From NCBI GenBank assembly GCA_022376515.1, contig WTXI01000069.1, positions 109,465-173,464 on the forward strand: DNA of 64,000 nucleotides, given 5' to 3'. Made by a program: the position numbers and the translations under genes. Source of the DNA: Lactifluus volemus. Its lineage: Eukaryota > Basidiomycota > Agaricomycetes > Russulales > Russulaceae. Position 1 is the first letter of the stretch; the number at the start of each line of letters is the position of its first letter. The notes beneath the pieces are model-generated. The model did not search any database. It was not told where the DNA came from and saw nothing but the letters and a program-made list of their open reading frames with translations. Below, one piece after another: positions 25,576 to 35,800 of this stretch.

Positions 25576-28137
25576 TCATTCACGGTCAGCAGCATAGTCC
25601 CAGTCACTCATCTCCGCGTTGATCCAGCCAGACGTGGATCGGTCGATGCCGTGGCCGTACCAGAGGTAAGCCTTCTTGTCGTCGGTGTAGGGGCAGGACC
25701 AGTGCCAGTGAGGGTGTTCTAAGGGGACTCTACAAGCGTCTCCGAACTTGCATTGCTGGTGGGGTTCATGACACGAAGGGCCTGAATGGCCGTAGTCAGC
25801 GCACCATTCGCACCATTGGTGGAGGGGGCACTCGACGTAGAGGTGCCCGGGGTTTCGTCGCTTGCATCGACCACAATAGGGCGTGTGCGTGACCCTGGCT
25901 GCGGCACTATCAGCGGCGGTTCCACTGCTACTATTGACGACCCGTTCCACGCAAGTCTTGCAGTAAAGGGGATGCGTGCTGTCATAAATTGGACTCCTTG
26001 GCCACTCGTCGTCGTTAGCGTCGCCGTCATTATCAAATGCCCATCCGAGTTCGTCGTCCTGGATAGGGGAGACAGATGAGGCGGGCGAGTTGTGGACATT
26101 AGAGGCCGGTGAGCTTGGTAAGGAGGGTAGTTGGTTGTTTGGCGGGGAGGGGGTGGCGTCGCTCCGCGGGAGTCCACCAAAATCGGGGAGGTTCTCGTGC
26201 CACGTTGGTGATGCGAGGATGGGGAGTGGGGACCGCGGGTGGTCGGAGGTAGGTGTGAGGTAGTCCCAAAGCGAACTCGTCGGTTTGGGTTGCTGTATGG
26301 CCCATGCTGCGAACTCGCAGGCCTGGAAGAGCGATTCTCTAAGGGCGTCGTCGAGCGGGGTAATTCGCGGGTATAAGGTGGGAGAACGGGGGTCGGGGAG
26401 CGGTTTCTCTGACGCCGTGTATAGGTCACTGGGATAAACGGTGGAGAGGCCGAACGATGATTGGTAGATGAGGGACGATGGGTGGACCGGGCGGATGGGA
26501 CGTGGTGCGGGTAGGTCATATTGGGCTGAGACATGTTGCATACGTCGAACTGTGAGTGAAGTAGGTAGTGGTGGTGTGGTAGTGGTAGTTGTAGTGGTGG
26601 GGATGAAAGTTGGTGATGTCGTTTCTTGCTGAAGCAAGAGGGTTCTTATAGCTTTTGGTTGAGCTTTGTAAAAGGCTGTGAGCAGTTCTGGGGCGTCAAC
26701 ATTTTCAGCTGGTTCCCATGTGTTGTGTGCGGCGGAATAGCCTTTCCACTTTAGGAGATATTGGAGCCTCGTCTTGTTCTTTGGTCCGATACGTCTGGAC
26801 CCTAGAACAGCTTCTACTTCGTACTCCTCTTCTCCGTCTACAAGTTCCGGTGCAGGCTGTTCGAAGTTCGGACCATGTTCGGGCGTTTCCGTATAGGGGG
26901 CGATCAGTGATGTGTGAAACACATCATGAATTTGCCATCGATCTGGAAGTTTGAGGCGTACTACTACTGGTGATATGACTTTGGTGATTGTAAAAGGTCC
27001 GTAGCGTTTTGGGGCTAGCTTGCTGCTAAGGTGCATCATTTTGAGATTGGTACCTTCAAGCCAGACTTTTTCTCCTACGGCATATTTTCGGTAGTGGCGT
27101 TGACCCTTCTTGTGTTCTGTGCGCTTATGAAGGAGGGTCTGTGCGTGTTTCATTGCTGATCGGGCTTTTTCTCGGACGTTTTTGAGTTCTTCGGACCTTT
27201 TGTTGACATAGGGTAGATGGCTTGTGATCCGAGAGGTTGCGACGAGAGGGGTGTACCCGATGAGGAGTTCGTACGGAGTAAATCCGGTTGTGGCGTTTGG
27301 CCATGAGTTATGAACGAACTGGGCCATGGGCAAAAGTGTGGACCAGTCATTCATGTAATTATTGCCGTAGATGCGGAGATATTGTTCTACTCGTTGGTTG
27401 CTTCTTTCCGATTGACCATCTGTTTGAGGGTGATAGGCGGTACTGATATTTTGTGATATCTTGAGTTTCTGACAGAGTCCTGTGGCTAGATGTGATGTAA
27501 AGCGGGGATCTCTATCAGAGATGATTCTTCGGGGAATGCCGTAGTTCGGAAAAACATTGGAGATGTATAAGTCGATAACTTCTTCCGTGGTGATCTTTTT
27601 CGTACATGGCAAGAAAACGGCGGCTTTAGTGCAATCGTGATCAACGATCGTGAGGATGGAATCATATCCATGTGACTCGGGAAGATCTGTGATAAGATCC
27701 ATCGCCACGACTTGGAAAGGAACATTGGATGCCTCCTGTTCTCGTGGTTCGATAGGAGCGATGGGGGGTCTTGGGCGATGGGTAAGGGGTTTTGTTGACT
27801 GGCATGTGGCGCATCCCTTGACGTATTGTGTGACGTACTGCTTGAGTCCAGGCCACCAGAAGTTATGGAAGACTTCTATCATGGTGTTGGCGATGCCTGG
27901 ATGGCCAGCGAGTTGATGGTCATGATAACGCCAGAGTATATCTTTCTTCAGTTGGTCGTCCTCAGGGACTACCGGAGCATCCGCTTTCCACCACTGTCCT
28001 TTGTGATCTTGCTCTAGCTGATGCTCTTCGGCCCATTGTTTCATGAGGTCGTCGTTTTCTTTTTGTGCTAGCCAGACACGTTCTTCAATGGAGTGAAGTC
28101 CCATTGCTTGGACAAAGAGCTTGTCAGGTAACACCAC
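25576..28137 (-). CDS. pol: Ty3-B1 Pol: integrase, chromodomain, zinc-knuckle tail (853 aa)
   Basis: This is the longest intact pol segment of the B family. It has the integrase finger (HDHQLAGHPG to GCATC), DDE core (DLITDLP, SDRDPRF, GQSERSNQ), the GPF/Y-type region, and a chromodomain at about residues 439-492 (LLKWKGYSAAHNTWEPAENV). A long Pro/Ser/Thr linker follows, then a Cys/His domain at about residues 754-815, and an acidic Trp-rich end. The upstream frame (RT-RNase H, 28068-29192) is offset by an indel near 28180. The linker begins at a Pol-frame ATG (26541) that sits 7 nt before the ATG of an overlapping ORF. Confidence 0.92.
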   Translation of the reverse strand: MVLPDKLFVQAMGLHSIEERVWLAQKENDDLMKQWAEEHQLEQDHKGQWWKADAPVVPEDDQLKKDILWRYHDHQLAGHPGIANTMIEVFHNFWWPGLKQYVTQYVKGCATCQSTKPLTHRPRPPIAPIEPREQEASNVPFQVVAMDLITDLPESHGYDSILTIVDHDCTKAAVFLPCTKKITTEEVIDLYISNVFPNYGIPRRIISDRDPRFTSHLATGLCQKLKISQNISTAYHPQTDGQSERSNQRVEQYLRIYGNNYMNDWSTLLPMAQFVHNSWPNATTGFTPYELLIGYTPLVATSRITSHLPYVNKRSEELKNVREKARSAMKHAQTLLHKRTEHKKGQRHYRKYAVGEKVWLEGTNLKMMHLSSKLAPKRYGPFTITKVISPVVVRLKLPDRWQIHDVFHTSLIAPYTETPEHGPNFEQPAPELVDGEEEYEVEAVLGSRRIGPKNKTRLQYLLKWKGYSAAHNTWEPAENVDAPELLTAFYKAQPKAIRTLLLQQETTSPTFIPTTTTTTTTPPLPTSLTVRRMQHVSAQYDLPAPRPIRPVHPSSLIYQSSFGLSTVYPSDLYTASEKPLPDPRSPTLYPRITPLDDALRESLFQACEFAAWAIQQPKPTSSLWDYLTPTSDHPRSPLPILASPTWHENLPDFGGLPRSDATPSPPNNQLPSLPSSPASNVHNSPASSVSPIQDDELGWAFDNDGDANDDEWPRSPIYDSTHPLYCKTCVERVVNSSSGTAADSAAARVTHTPYCGRCKRRNPGHLYVECPLHQWCEWCADYGHSGPSCHEPHQQCKFGDACRVPLEHPHWHWSCPYTDDKKAYLWYGHGIDRSTSGWINAEMSDWDYAADRE
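25693..25878 (-). other. Pol C-terminal three-part Cys/His zinc domain (Ty3-B1)
   Basis: The spacing is C-x2-C-x6-H-x4-C, PL, then C-x2-C-x4-H-x4-C (CEWCADYGHSGPSC), then a third Cys/His group with CRV and ending CP. The match to the Ty3-A domain is gap-poor over about 62 residues. The same domain is readable in Ty3-B2 (about 32946-33131) and Ty3-B3 (about 63673-63858). Confidence 0.8.
25719..26534 (-). CDS. Overlapping +1-frame ORF in Ty3-B1 pol (ORF3 candidate, 271 aa)
   Basis: An ATG-to-stop frame of 271 codons, +1 to Pol, covers the linker and part of the zinc domain. It is basic and Pro/Ser/Thr/Arg-rich at first, with a more ordered stretch (TLTTTSGQGVQFMTARI, then RLAWNGSSIVAVEP). Ty3-B3 has the same frame at the same length (271 codons), although both copies have other frames broken by indels. 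Ty3-A has a similar ORF in the same place. An internal start or a frameshift would be needed for expression. It could also be a by-product of codon bias in a low-complexity Pol linker. Confidence 0.5.
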   Translation of the reverse strand: MSQPNMTYPHHVPSARSTHRPSSTNHRSASPPFIPVTYTRRQRNRSPTPVLPPYTRELPRSTTPLENRSSRPASSQHGPYSNPNRRVRFGTTSHLPPTTRGPHSPSSHHQRGTRTSPILVDSRGATPPPPRQTTNYPPYQAHRPLMSTTRPPHLSPLSRTTNSDGHLIMTATLTTTSGQGVQFMTARIPFTARLAWNGSSIVAVEPPLIVPQPGSRTRPIVVDASDETPGTSTSSAPSTNGANGALTTAIQALRVMNPTSNASSETLVESP

Positions 28138-30141
28138 GATGTCTTCGTTGTCATCATCGCCTTTGGGAATGGGGGATGTCGTGACAGGGCGTCAGCACGA
28201 TTTGTGGCGCCAGGTTTGTGAATGAGTTCAAAGTTAAATTCTGCTAACTTGCTTAGATAGCGCGCCACCCTTCGTGCGATGTTTCGTGGTGAGCGATAAA
28301 ATCGAAGATTGTTGTGGTCGGTGTAAACTTTGATTGGGAAAGGTGAGGATAATAACACGTGTTCCCAGCGAAGGAGTCCTCTAACGACTGCTAAGAGTTC
28401 ACGGTCGTAGACTGGGTAATTTCTCTCTGCAGCATTGAAGGTATGTGAGTCGTAACCGACTGCTCTAGGTTTGTTATCTTTGTCTCTTTGAAGTAGGACT
28501 GCTCCAGTGGCATATTGGGAGGCGTCTACTTCAAGTTCAAAGGGTTTTGAGTAGTCGGGTCGGTATAGGACTGGGTCTTCTTGTACACGTTGGAGTAAAA
28601 TTTTTAGGGCATTACTGCACTCATCGGTCCAGTCGAACTTCACCCCCTTCTTTAGAAGTGCAGTAATGGGGCGCGCAATGTCGGCAAAGCCACGGATGAA
28701 GGGTCGTTGAAAGCCAAGGACGCCAAGGGTACTTCTGACGTCCTCGACCTTTGTAAGGACAGTGGGCCAATTGGCTAGGCCATTTCTTTTTGTTGGGTCG
28801 ATTGTTATCTTCCCATCACGGACTTCAATACCAAGGTATTTGACTTGTTCTTTCTCGAAGTGGCATTTTGACGCTTTGAAGAACAAGGAAAGTTCGCGAG
28901 CGCGTGTGAGAACTGCGTGGGTGATCTCCCGAAGTTCTTCTAGATTGTCGGAACAAATGAGGACGTCATCCATATAGATTAGAATGCGTCCTGGGTATTT
29001 GTTGACAAGATCGGCGAAGGCGGCATCCATGAATCTTTGGAAGACCGCTGGTGAGTTTCGTAGTCCAAAGAACATCACTTTAGGCTTAAAAAGACCATAG
29101 GGAGTTTTGAAAGCGGCTTTCCATTGGTCTTCGTCCTTGATGCGGATATTGTGATACCCCCATCGAATGTCAAGGGTAGTAAAATATCGCATGCCATGGA
29201 GTTGTTCTAGAAGATTTTCGATGCGGGGGAGAGGGTAAACGTCGGGAATAGTATGTTCGTTAACGCGTCGATAATCTTGAACTGGTCTGAACTTCCATCT
29301 GCTTTGGGATAAGGAACCAGGGTGACGACCAAGGGGAGTCCGTCTGCTCGATATAGCCTTTTTCCTGATGTTCTTTGAGAAATTTCTTCGTAATTTCCTT
29401 TCCTTCTTCAGTTAACGGATAAACTTTGCAGTTAATGATGTCAGGTGCGTCTGGCTTTAGCTTTATCTCCATGTCGAATTTTCCTCGGCTAGGAGGGAAG
29501 CGTTTTGCTGCTTCTTCATCAAAGATAAAGGCGTGACGTTGGTATTCAAGGGGTATTCCTTGGACAGCAGCACTGGAAGCCGTGCGTCGTTCAGTGTCCG
29601 CAATAGCCCACTCTTGGGATTTTCCAGCAGGTTCTAAAGCTCGTGCGAGTAAAACTCGAGCTTTTTCTTTGAGAGCACTGCTGCGTGGTAATATTGAGAC
29701 TCGAGGCAAATCTTCGGATTTTCATCGTCTAGGGTTCGGTCTTTCCAATTGAGTCGTGGGTTAAACGTTTCTAGCCATGGATATCCAAGGATGACGCGAT
29801 CCATGCCTAGGTCCGTGATGAAGAAGTTTTGTAATTCTTCTAGTTTCCCCATTCGGATACGTAAAGTTGAAAACTTTGTGACTCGTCCTAGTTTATTTTC
29901 CGTTCCATCAACGTTAAAGATCTGGATTGGTTTGTCTAGATCTTTTGTTCCTAGTTGCCATCTTTCTGCCGTTCGATGATCGATAAAATTACTGGTAGCA
30001 CCACTGTCAACAAGTGCTTTGTCTTCTTTCGTTCCGCCGTTATAGCTTGAATAAATAATGGGACTTCCATTGATGAAATGGCATTTAAATACAAGCTATT
30101 CGGTACTAAGGCTCGGATCCAGGCGGCGAGATCAGAGCCCT
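28068..30141 (-). pseudogene. pol: Ty3-B1 Pol: protease, RT and RNase H, frameshifted
   Basis: The protease site (ALVDSGATSNF), the RT start, the catalytic IYMDDVLIC and RNase H (EVDASQYATGAVLL, VYTDHNNLRF) are all readable, but in several frames: 29634-29852, 29260-29709 and 28068-29192. The joins fit one- or two-base indels. No domain is missing. This copy is disrupted on paper, yet its LTRs differ at only three positions. Confidence 0.85.
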
Positions 30142-31937
30142 TTAAAAAGACGGATCTTGGGAAAGGAGTTCGGCAAGTTTGCCGCGTTCGTCATCAGACA
30201 TAGCTTTGAGAGCTTTAGCGACTTCTGCATTTGAAAGTTCTTTAGAAGAAGTAGGGGTAGGGTTCGTTGTTACTTCAGATGTTTCAGTAACACGAGCACG
30301 CGTATTGCCGGTGGCGTTGGCGTTTCGTTTCTTTTTGACAGGGCATTCTCTAGAGAGATGGCCTTGTTCTTTACAATAGAAACAACGTCCTTCGCGTATA
30401 AGGCGTTCACGATCAGGATCAGGGGTACGAGTGGTTTGGGTAATAGTGACGTCCACATCCATGGCGTCAGGATCGCGTTGTGGGCGTGGGGCTGGGCGTG
30501 GTGGTTGTTGAGGACGGCGTTGTTGTTGCTGTCCTCGTGCATTGCCGAGTAATTGAGTAATGTTTCCTAGTGACCCACTACCGTGTAGCTCTCTGAACAG
30601 TTTTTGTTCTGTCCACGCGGCTGCGTGTTTTCGTGCCGCTTCCTGCCATTCCGTAAGAGTTTCTGGTTTTGGCCATTCACGATTCATGATGGTCATGTGA
30701 AGGGCTTCTTTGAGGCCGGCGCGATATTGAATAATAGTGCCTTGAGCATCGGCTTCAAAGCCTGCTTCTTCAAGAAGGTCATTGAATGAGGTAGTGTAGT
30801 CGTCTAGGTTATCTCCGACCATCCGAAGCTTTGTGAACTTTGTAAGGGCATCTTCTTTTGCGGCGGCATCTCGGAAGTCTTCAAGGAACCTTTGTTTGAA
30901 ACCAATCCAAAGGTCTAGATCGTTGGGGTCTCCTCCACGGTCTAGGTACCCTCCTAGGGAGTTAAGACGTGCTTGGGCCCAGCCTTCGCAACGTGGTCCA
31001 GACATAAACGTGGTGAACATGAGGATTCGATTTGCAGGGTTCGACATTCCGGGGTTTCCTTGGTTTAATCTTCGGTAGTTTTCGAAGATTTCCATGAATC
31101 GTTTTGATCGCGATCTATTTCCATCAAAGGGTTTTGGGGGAATCCCCATTAACCCTCCTCCAGCAGCGGGGATTTGGCAAAGCCTTGGCCTTGTTGAAGG
31201 GGAGCTGCTGCTGCTGCTCCGCCTCCACCTCCTCCACCACCTCCAGGACTACCAGGTGCTCCTCCTCCTCCTCCACGCTACCTCCCTCCTCCAGGGACCG
31301 CCTCCTCCCTCCTCCGCTGCCGCTGAAGATTGCTCCACTACCACTTGCCGTGGTGGAGTTTTCTTCCTTTTCCTTTGGGTTGGGAAAAGAGGGCTGAAGC
31401 GGTGGGTGTTACTGTCGCGGTTGCTGAGGCGATTTGGAAGGGGGGAGTAGGGCATAGCCTGCAACTCCTTGTGCAGCTGCATGAAAAGCTCGTGCTGCAG
31501 GGATTGGATCGGTGAGGTGCTTGTGGAAGCAGGAGCTTTGGATTTGAATATAGTGTTTAGGGCGAGGAGTTCTTTAGGAGTGAGTGGGGCGTTTGGGTCG
31601 GGTACTGGTTCAGGTGTCGGTTGCTTAGCAAATATTTTTCTCATTTGCTCAAGCTGTTCGTCAGTGGGACTCTCAGGTAAGAGGTCCACAGCTACGTTAT
31701 AGTTTGGTTCTTCGCCACTTTCAGAGTCAGATGGGGTCGCTGGTTGTTTCACTTGTTCAATTGCTTGTTCAAGTGAGATCATGGGGTATGGGAGTGGGCG
31801 CGAAGTCTAGTCCCGGCGGCCTGCGCAAGGGCTTCGTCATCATCGTCATCGCCTTGTGTAGGGCGATCTTGTTCAGGAGATTCTTCGGCTAACGCGGTGA
31901 ATCTACCATATGGACTGCCTCTAGAGCTGTCTGACAT
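30142..31937 (-). pseudogene. gag: Ty3-B1 Gag, frameshifted
   Basis: Gag starts at the ATG at 31937 (MSDSSRGSPYGRF). The frame shifts near 31781 by one base and again near 31500, then passes a Gly/Arg-coding purine repeat (31200-31320) and is open again in 30142-31149. That part holds the Gag core (FDGNRSRSKRFMEIFENYRR) and CCHC knuckle (CFYCKEQGHLSREC). The stop is TTT-TAA inside a five-T run, with pol in the -1 frame. Confidence 0.85.
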
Positions 31938-31972
31938 GGTTCGTTTCGTTCGTTCACAAATGTGAGAGTAGG

Positions 31973-31984
31973 AAGTCTCAGTTT
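31973..31984 (-). other. Ty3-B1 self-priming primer site
   Basis: Minus-strand AAACTGAGACTT lies one base after the 5' LTR and is complementary over 12 nt to AAGTCTCAGTTT inside the LTR. The same site occurs in Ty3-B2 (39206-39217) and Ty3-B3 (57567-57578). Confidence 0.7.
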
Positions 31985-31985
31985 G

Positions 31986-32189
31986 TGTTAAGGTTCCAAG
32001 TGGGACCTTTGTACGAAGTGTACGTTCGTTTGTGGAGTCAAGAGCAAGTCTTGCAAGACGTGCAAGACAAGATCAAAGGTTCGATAAGAAGAGACTTAGT
32101 AAACGACTAAGTCAAGAGCGTTTCAGAGGTCAAGGGCTTTGGGCTCAGGATGAGACCAAAGTATCAAGAAGTCGTGAAGAGTGATGTCA
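31986..32189 (-). repeat. Ty3-B1 5' LTR, part 1 (interrupted)
   Basis: The first 204 bp match the left LTR exactly. The sequence then breaks at tgtca, where Ty3-B2 is inserted, and resumes at 39825/39830. Confidence 0.93.
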
Positions 32190-32794
32190 TGTTAAGGTTC
32201 CAAGTGGGACCTTTGTACGAAGTGTACGTTCGTTCATGAAGTCAAGAACTAGACTTGCAAGACGTGCAAGTCAAGTTAAAGGTTCGACAAGGACGAGACT
32301 TAGTAAACGACTAAGTCAAGAGCGTTTCAGAGGTCAAGGGCTTTGGGCTCAGGGTGAGACCAAAGTGTCAAGAAGTCGTGAAGAGTGATGTCAAGAGGGT
32401 TCTCTCAGGTCGGATGCTTCTAGGCAAGACAAGGTTCTAATAGATAGAAGGACTTGGATTGCGAAACAAAACTGAGACTTAAGGTCTCTAGGGCAGAAAG
32501 TACAGGGTTTATATAGAGAAGAACGAGGCTATGTACACAGCCGTAGGGGCTGTGACCTTCGTACAGCTTTCAGGGTTTGAAACATGTTTCAGGAATCAGC
32601 AAGTCATCCTGTGCATGTGGCTGTTGCTTGCGGCTGTACGGTGCTGTGCGAGGCTGTATCGTGAGAGAAATAAGTAAGCGATCTGAGACAAAGCGATCGG
32701 CAGTCCATTCGCATAAGCAAGAAAGTCAGCAGAAATGAGTCAGTAGTCCGAAAATGTATAGTATGAGTCAGCGAACACGTGTCAGTCCATAACA
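32190..32794 (-). repeat. Ty3-B2 3' LTR
   Basis: A 605 bp copy of the B-family LTR, ending in ccataaca next to the polypurine tract, whose plus-strand reading is ccatcccccg. Confidence 0.94.
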
Positions 32795-32828
32795 CCATCC
32801 CCCGTCTAAGGCGCAGTCCCACCTGCGT

Positions 32829-35800
32829 TCATTCACGGTCAGCAGCGTAGTCCCAGTCACTCATCTCCGCGTTGATCCAGCCAGACGTGGAGCGATCGAC
32901 ACCGTGGCCGTACCAGAGGTAAGCCTTCTTGTCGTCGGTGTAGGGGCACGACCAATGCCAGTGAGGGTGTTCTAGGGGGACTCTACAAGAGTCTCCGAAC
33001 TTGCATTGCTGGTGGGGTTCGTGACACGAAGGGCCCGAATGGCCGTAGTCGGCGCACCATTCACACCATTGATGGAGGGGGCAGTCGACGTAGACGTGTC
33101 CGGGGTTTCGTCGCTTGCATCTACCACAATAGGGCGTGTGCGTGATCCGGGCTGCGGCGGAATCAGCGGCGGTTCCACTGCTACTATTGACGACCCGTTC
33201 CATGCAAGTCGTGCAGTGAAGGGCACTCTCGCCGTCATGAACTGTACTCCCTGGCCACTGGTCGTTGTCAGCGTCACCGTCATTATCAAATGCCCATCCG
33301 AGTTCGTCGTCCTGGATAGGGGAGACAGATGAGGCGGGCGAGTTGCAGACGTTAGAGGCCGGTGAGTTTGATAAGGATGGTAGTTGGTTGTTTGGCGGGG
33401 AGGGGGGGGGTCGCTCCGCGAGAGTCTATCAAAATTGGTGAGGTCCTCGTTCCACGTTGCGGTGGGAGGACGGCAAGTGGGGTCCGTGGGCGTTCGGAGG
33501 GAGGTGCGAGGTAGTTCCAAATCGAACTTGTCGGTTTGGGTTGCTGTATGGCCCACGCTGCGAATTCGCAGGCCTGGAAGAGCGACTCTCTGAGGGTGTC
33601 ATCGAGCGGTGTGATTCGCGGGTATAAGGGGGAGATCGGGGGTCGGGGAGCGGTTTCTTGGACGCCGTGTATAGCTCACTGGGATAAACGGTGGAGAGGC
33701 CGAACGATGATTGGTAGAGGAGGGACGATGGGTGGATCGGGCGGATGGGACGTGGTGCGGGTAGGTCATATTGGGTGGGACATGTTGCATATAGCGAATT
33801 GTGAGGGAGTTTGGTAAAGGTGGTGTGGTGGTGGGGATGAAAGTTGGTGATGTCGTTTCTTGCTGAAGCAAGAGGGTTCTTATAGCTTTTGGTTGAGCTT
33901 TGTAAAAGGCTGTGAGTAGTTCTGGAGCGTCAACATTCTCAGCTGGTTCCCATGTGTTGTGTGCGGCGGAATAGCCTTTCCACTTTAGGAGATACTGGAG
34001 TTTGGTCTTGTTCTTTGGTCCAATGCGTCTGGACCCTAGGACAGCTTCTACTTCGTACTCCTCTTCTCCGTCTACAAGTTCCGGTGCAGGCTGTTCAAAG
34101 TTCGGACCATGTTCGGGTGTTTCCGTATAGGGAGCGATCAGTGATGTGTGAAACACATCATGAATCTGCCATCGATCTGGGAGTTTGAGGCGTACAACTA
34201 CCGGTGATATGACTTTGGTGATTGTAAAAGGTCCGTAGCGTTTTGGGGCTAACTTGCTGCTAAGGTGTGTCATTTTGAGATTGGTACCTTCGAGCCAGAC
34301 CTTTTCTCCTATGGCATATTTTCGGTAGTGGCGTTGACCCTTCTTGTGTTCTGTGCGTTTGTGAAGGAGGGTTTGTGCGTGTTTCATTGCTGATCGGGCT
34401 TTTTCTCGGACGTTTTTAAGTTCTTCGGATCTTTTGTTGACATAAGGTAGATGGCTTGTGATCCGAGAAGTTGCGACAAGAGGGGTATATCCGATGAGGA
34501 GTTCGTACGGAGTAAATCCGGTTGTGGCGTTTGGCCATGAGTTGTGAACGAACTGGGCCATGGGTAGAAGTGTAGACCAGTCATTCATGTAATCATTGCC
34601 ATAGATGCGGAGATATTGTTCTACTCGTTGGTTGCTCCTTTCTGATTGACCATCCGTTTGAGGGTGATAGGCGGTACTGATATTTTGCAATATCTTGAGT
34701 TTCTGGCAGAGCCCCGTGGCTAGGTGTGATGTGAAGCGGGGATCTCTATCAGAAATGATTCTTCGGGGAACGCCGTAGTTCGGAAAAACGTTGGAGATGT
34801 ATAGGTCGATAACTTCTTCCGTAGTGATCTTTTTCGTACACAGTAAGAAGACGGCAGCTTTAGTGCAATCATGATCAACAATCGTGAGGATGGAATCATA
34901 TCCATGTGACTCGGGAAGATCCGTGATAAGATCCATCGCCACGACTTGGAAAGGAACATTGGACACTTTTTGTTCTCGTGGTTCGATGGGAGCGATAGGG
35001 GGTTTTGGGCGATGGGTAAGGGGTTTTGTTGACTGGCATGTGGCGCATCCCTTAACGTATTGTGTGACATACTGCTTGAGTCCAGGCCACCAGAAGTTAT
35101 GGAAGACTTCTATCATGGTGTTAGCGATGCCTGGATGGCCAGCGAGCTGATGGTCATGATAACGCCAGAGTATATCTTTCTTTAGTTGGTCGTTTTCAGG
35201 AACACCGGAGCGTCTGCTTTCCACCACTGTCCTTTGTGATCTTGTTCTAGCTGATGCTCTTCGGCCCATTGTTTCATGAGGTCGTCGTTTTCTTTTTGTG
35301 CTAGCCAGACACGTTCTTCAATGGAGTGAAGCTCCATTGCTTGGACAAAGAGCTTGTCAGGTAGTACCACAACGTCTTCATTGTCGTCGTCGCCCTTGGG
35401 AATGGCGGGATGTCGTGACAAGGCGTCAGCACGATTTGTGGCACCAGGTTTGTGAATGAGTTCGAAATTAAACTCTGCTAATTTGCTCAGATAGCGCGCT
35501 ACTCTTCGTGCGATGTTGTGTGGTGAGCGATAGAATCGGAGGTTGTTGTGATCGGTGTATACTTTAATCGGGAAGGGTGAGGATAGTAAGACATGTTCCC
35601 AACGAAGAAGTCCTCTAACGACTGCTAGAAGTTCGCGGTCGTAAACTGGGTAATTTCTTTCTGCAGCGTTGAAGGTATGTGAGTCGTAACCGACTGCTCT
35701 TGGTTTGTTATCTTTGTCTCTTTGAAGTAGACTGCTCCAGTGGCATATTGGGAGGCGTCTACTTCAAGTTCAAAGGGTTTTGAGTAGTCGGGTCGGTATA

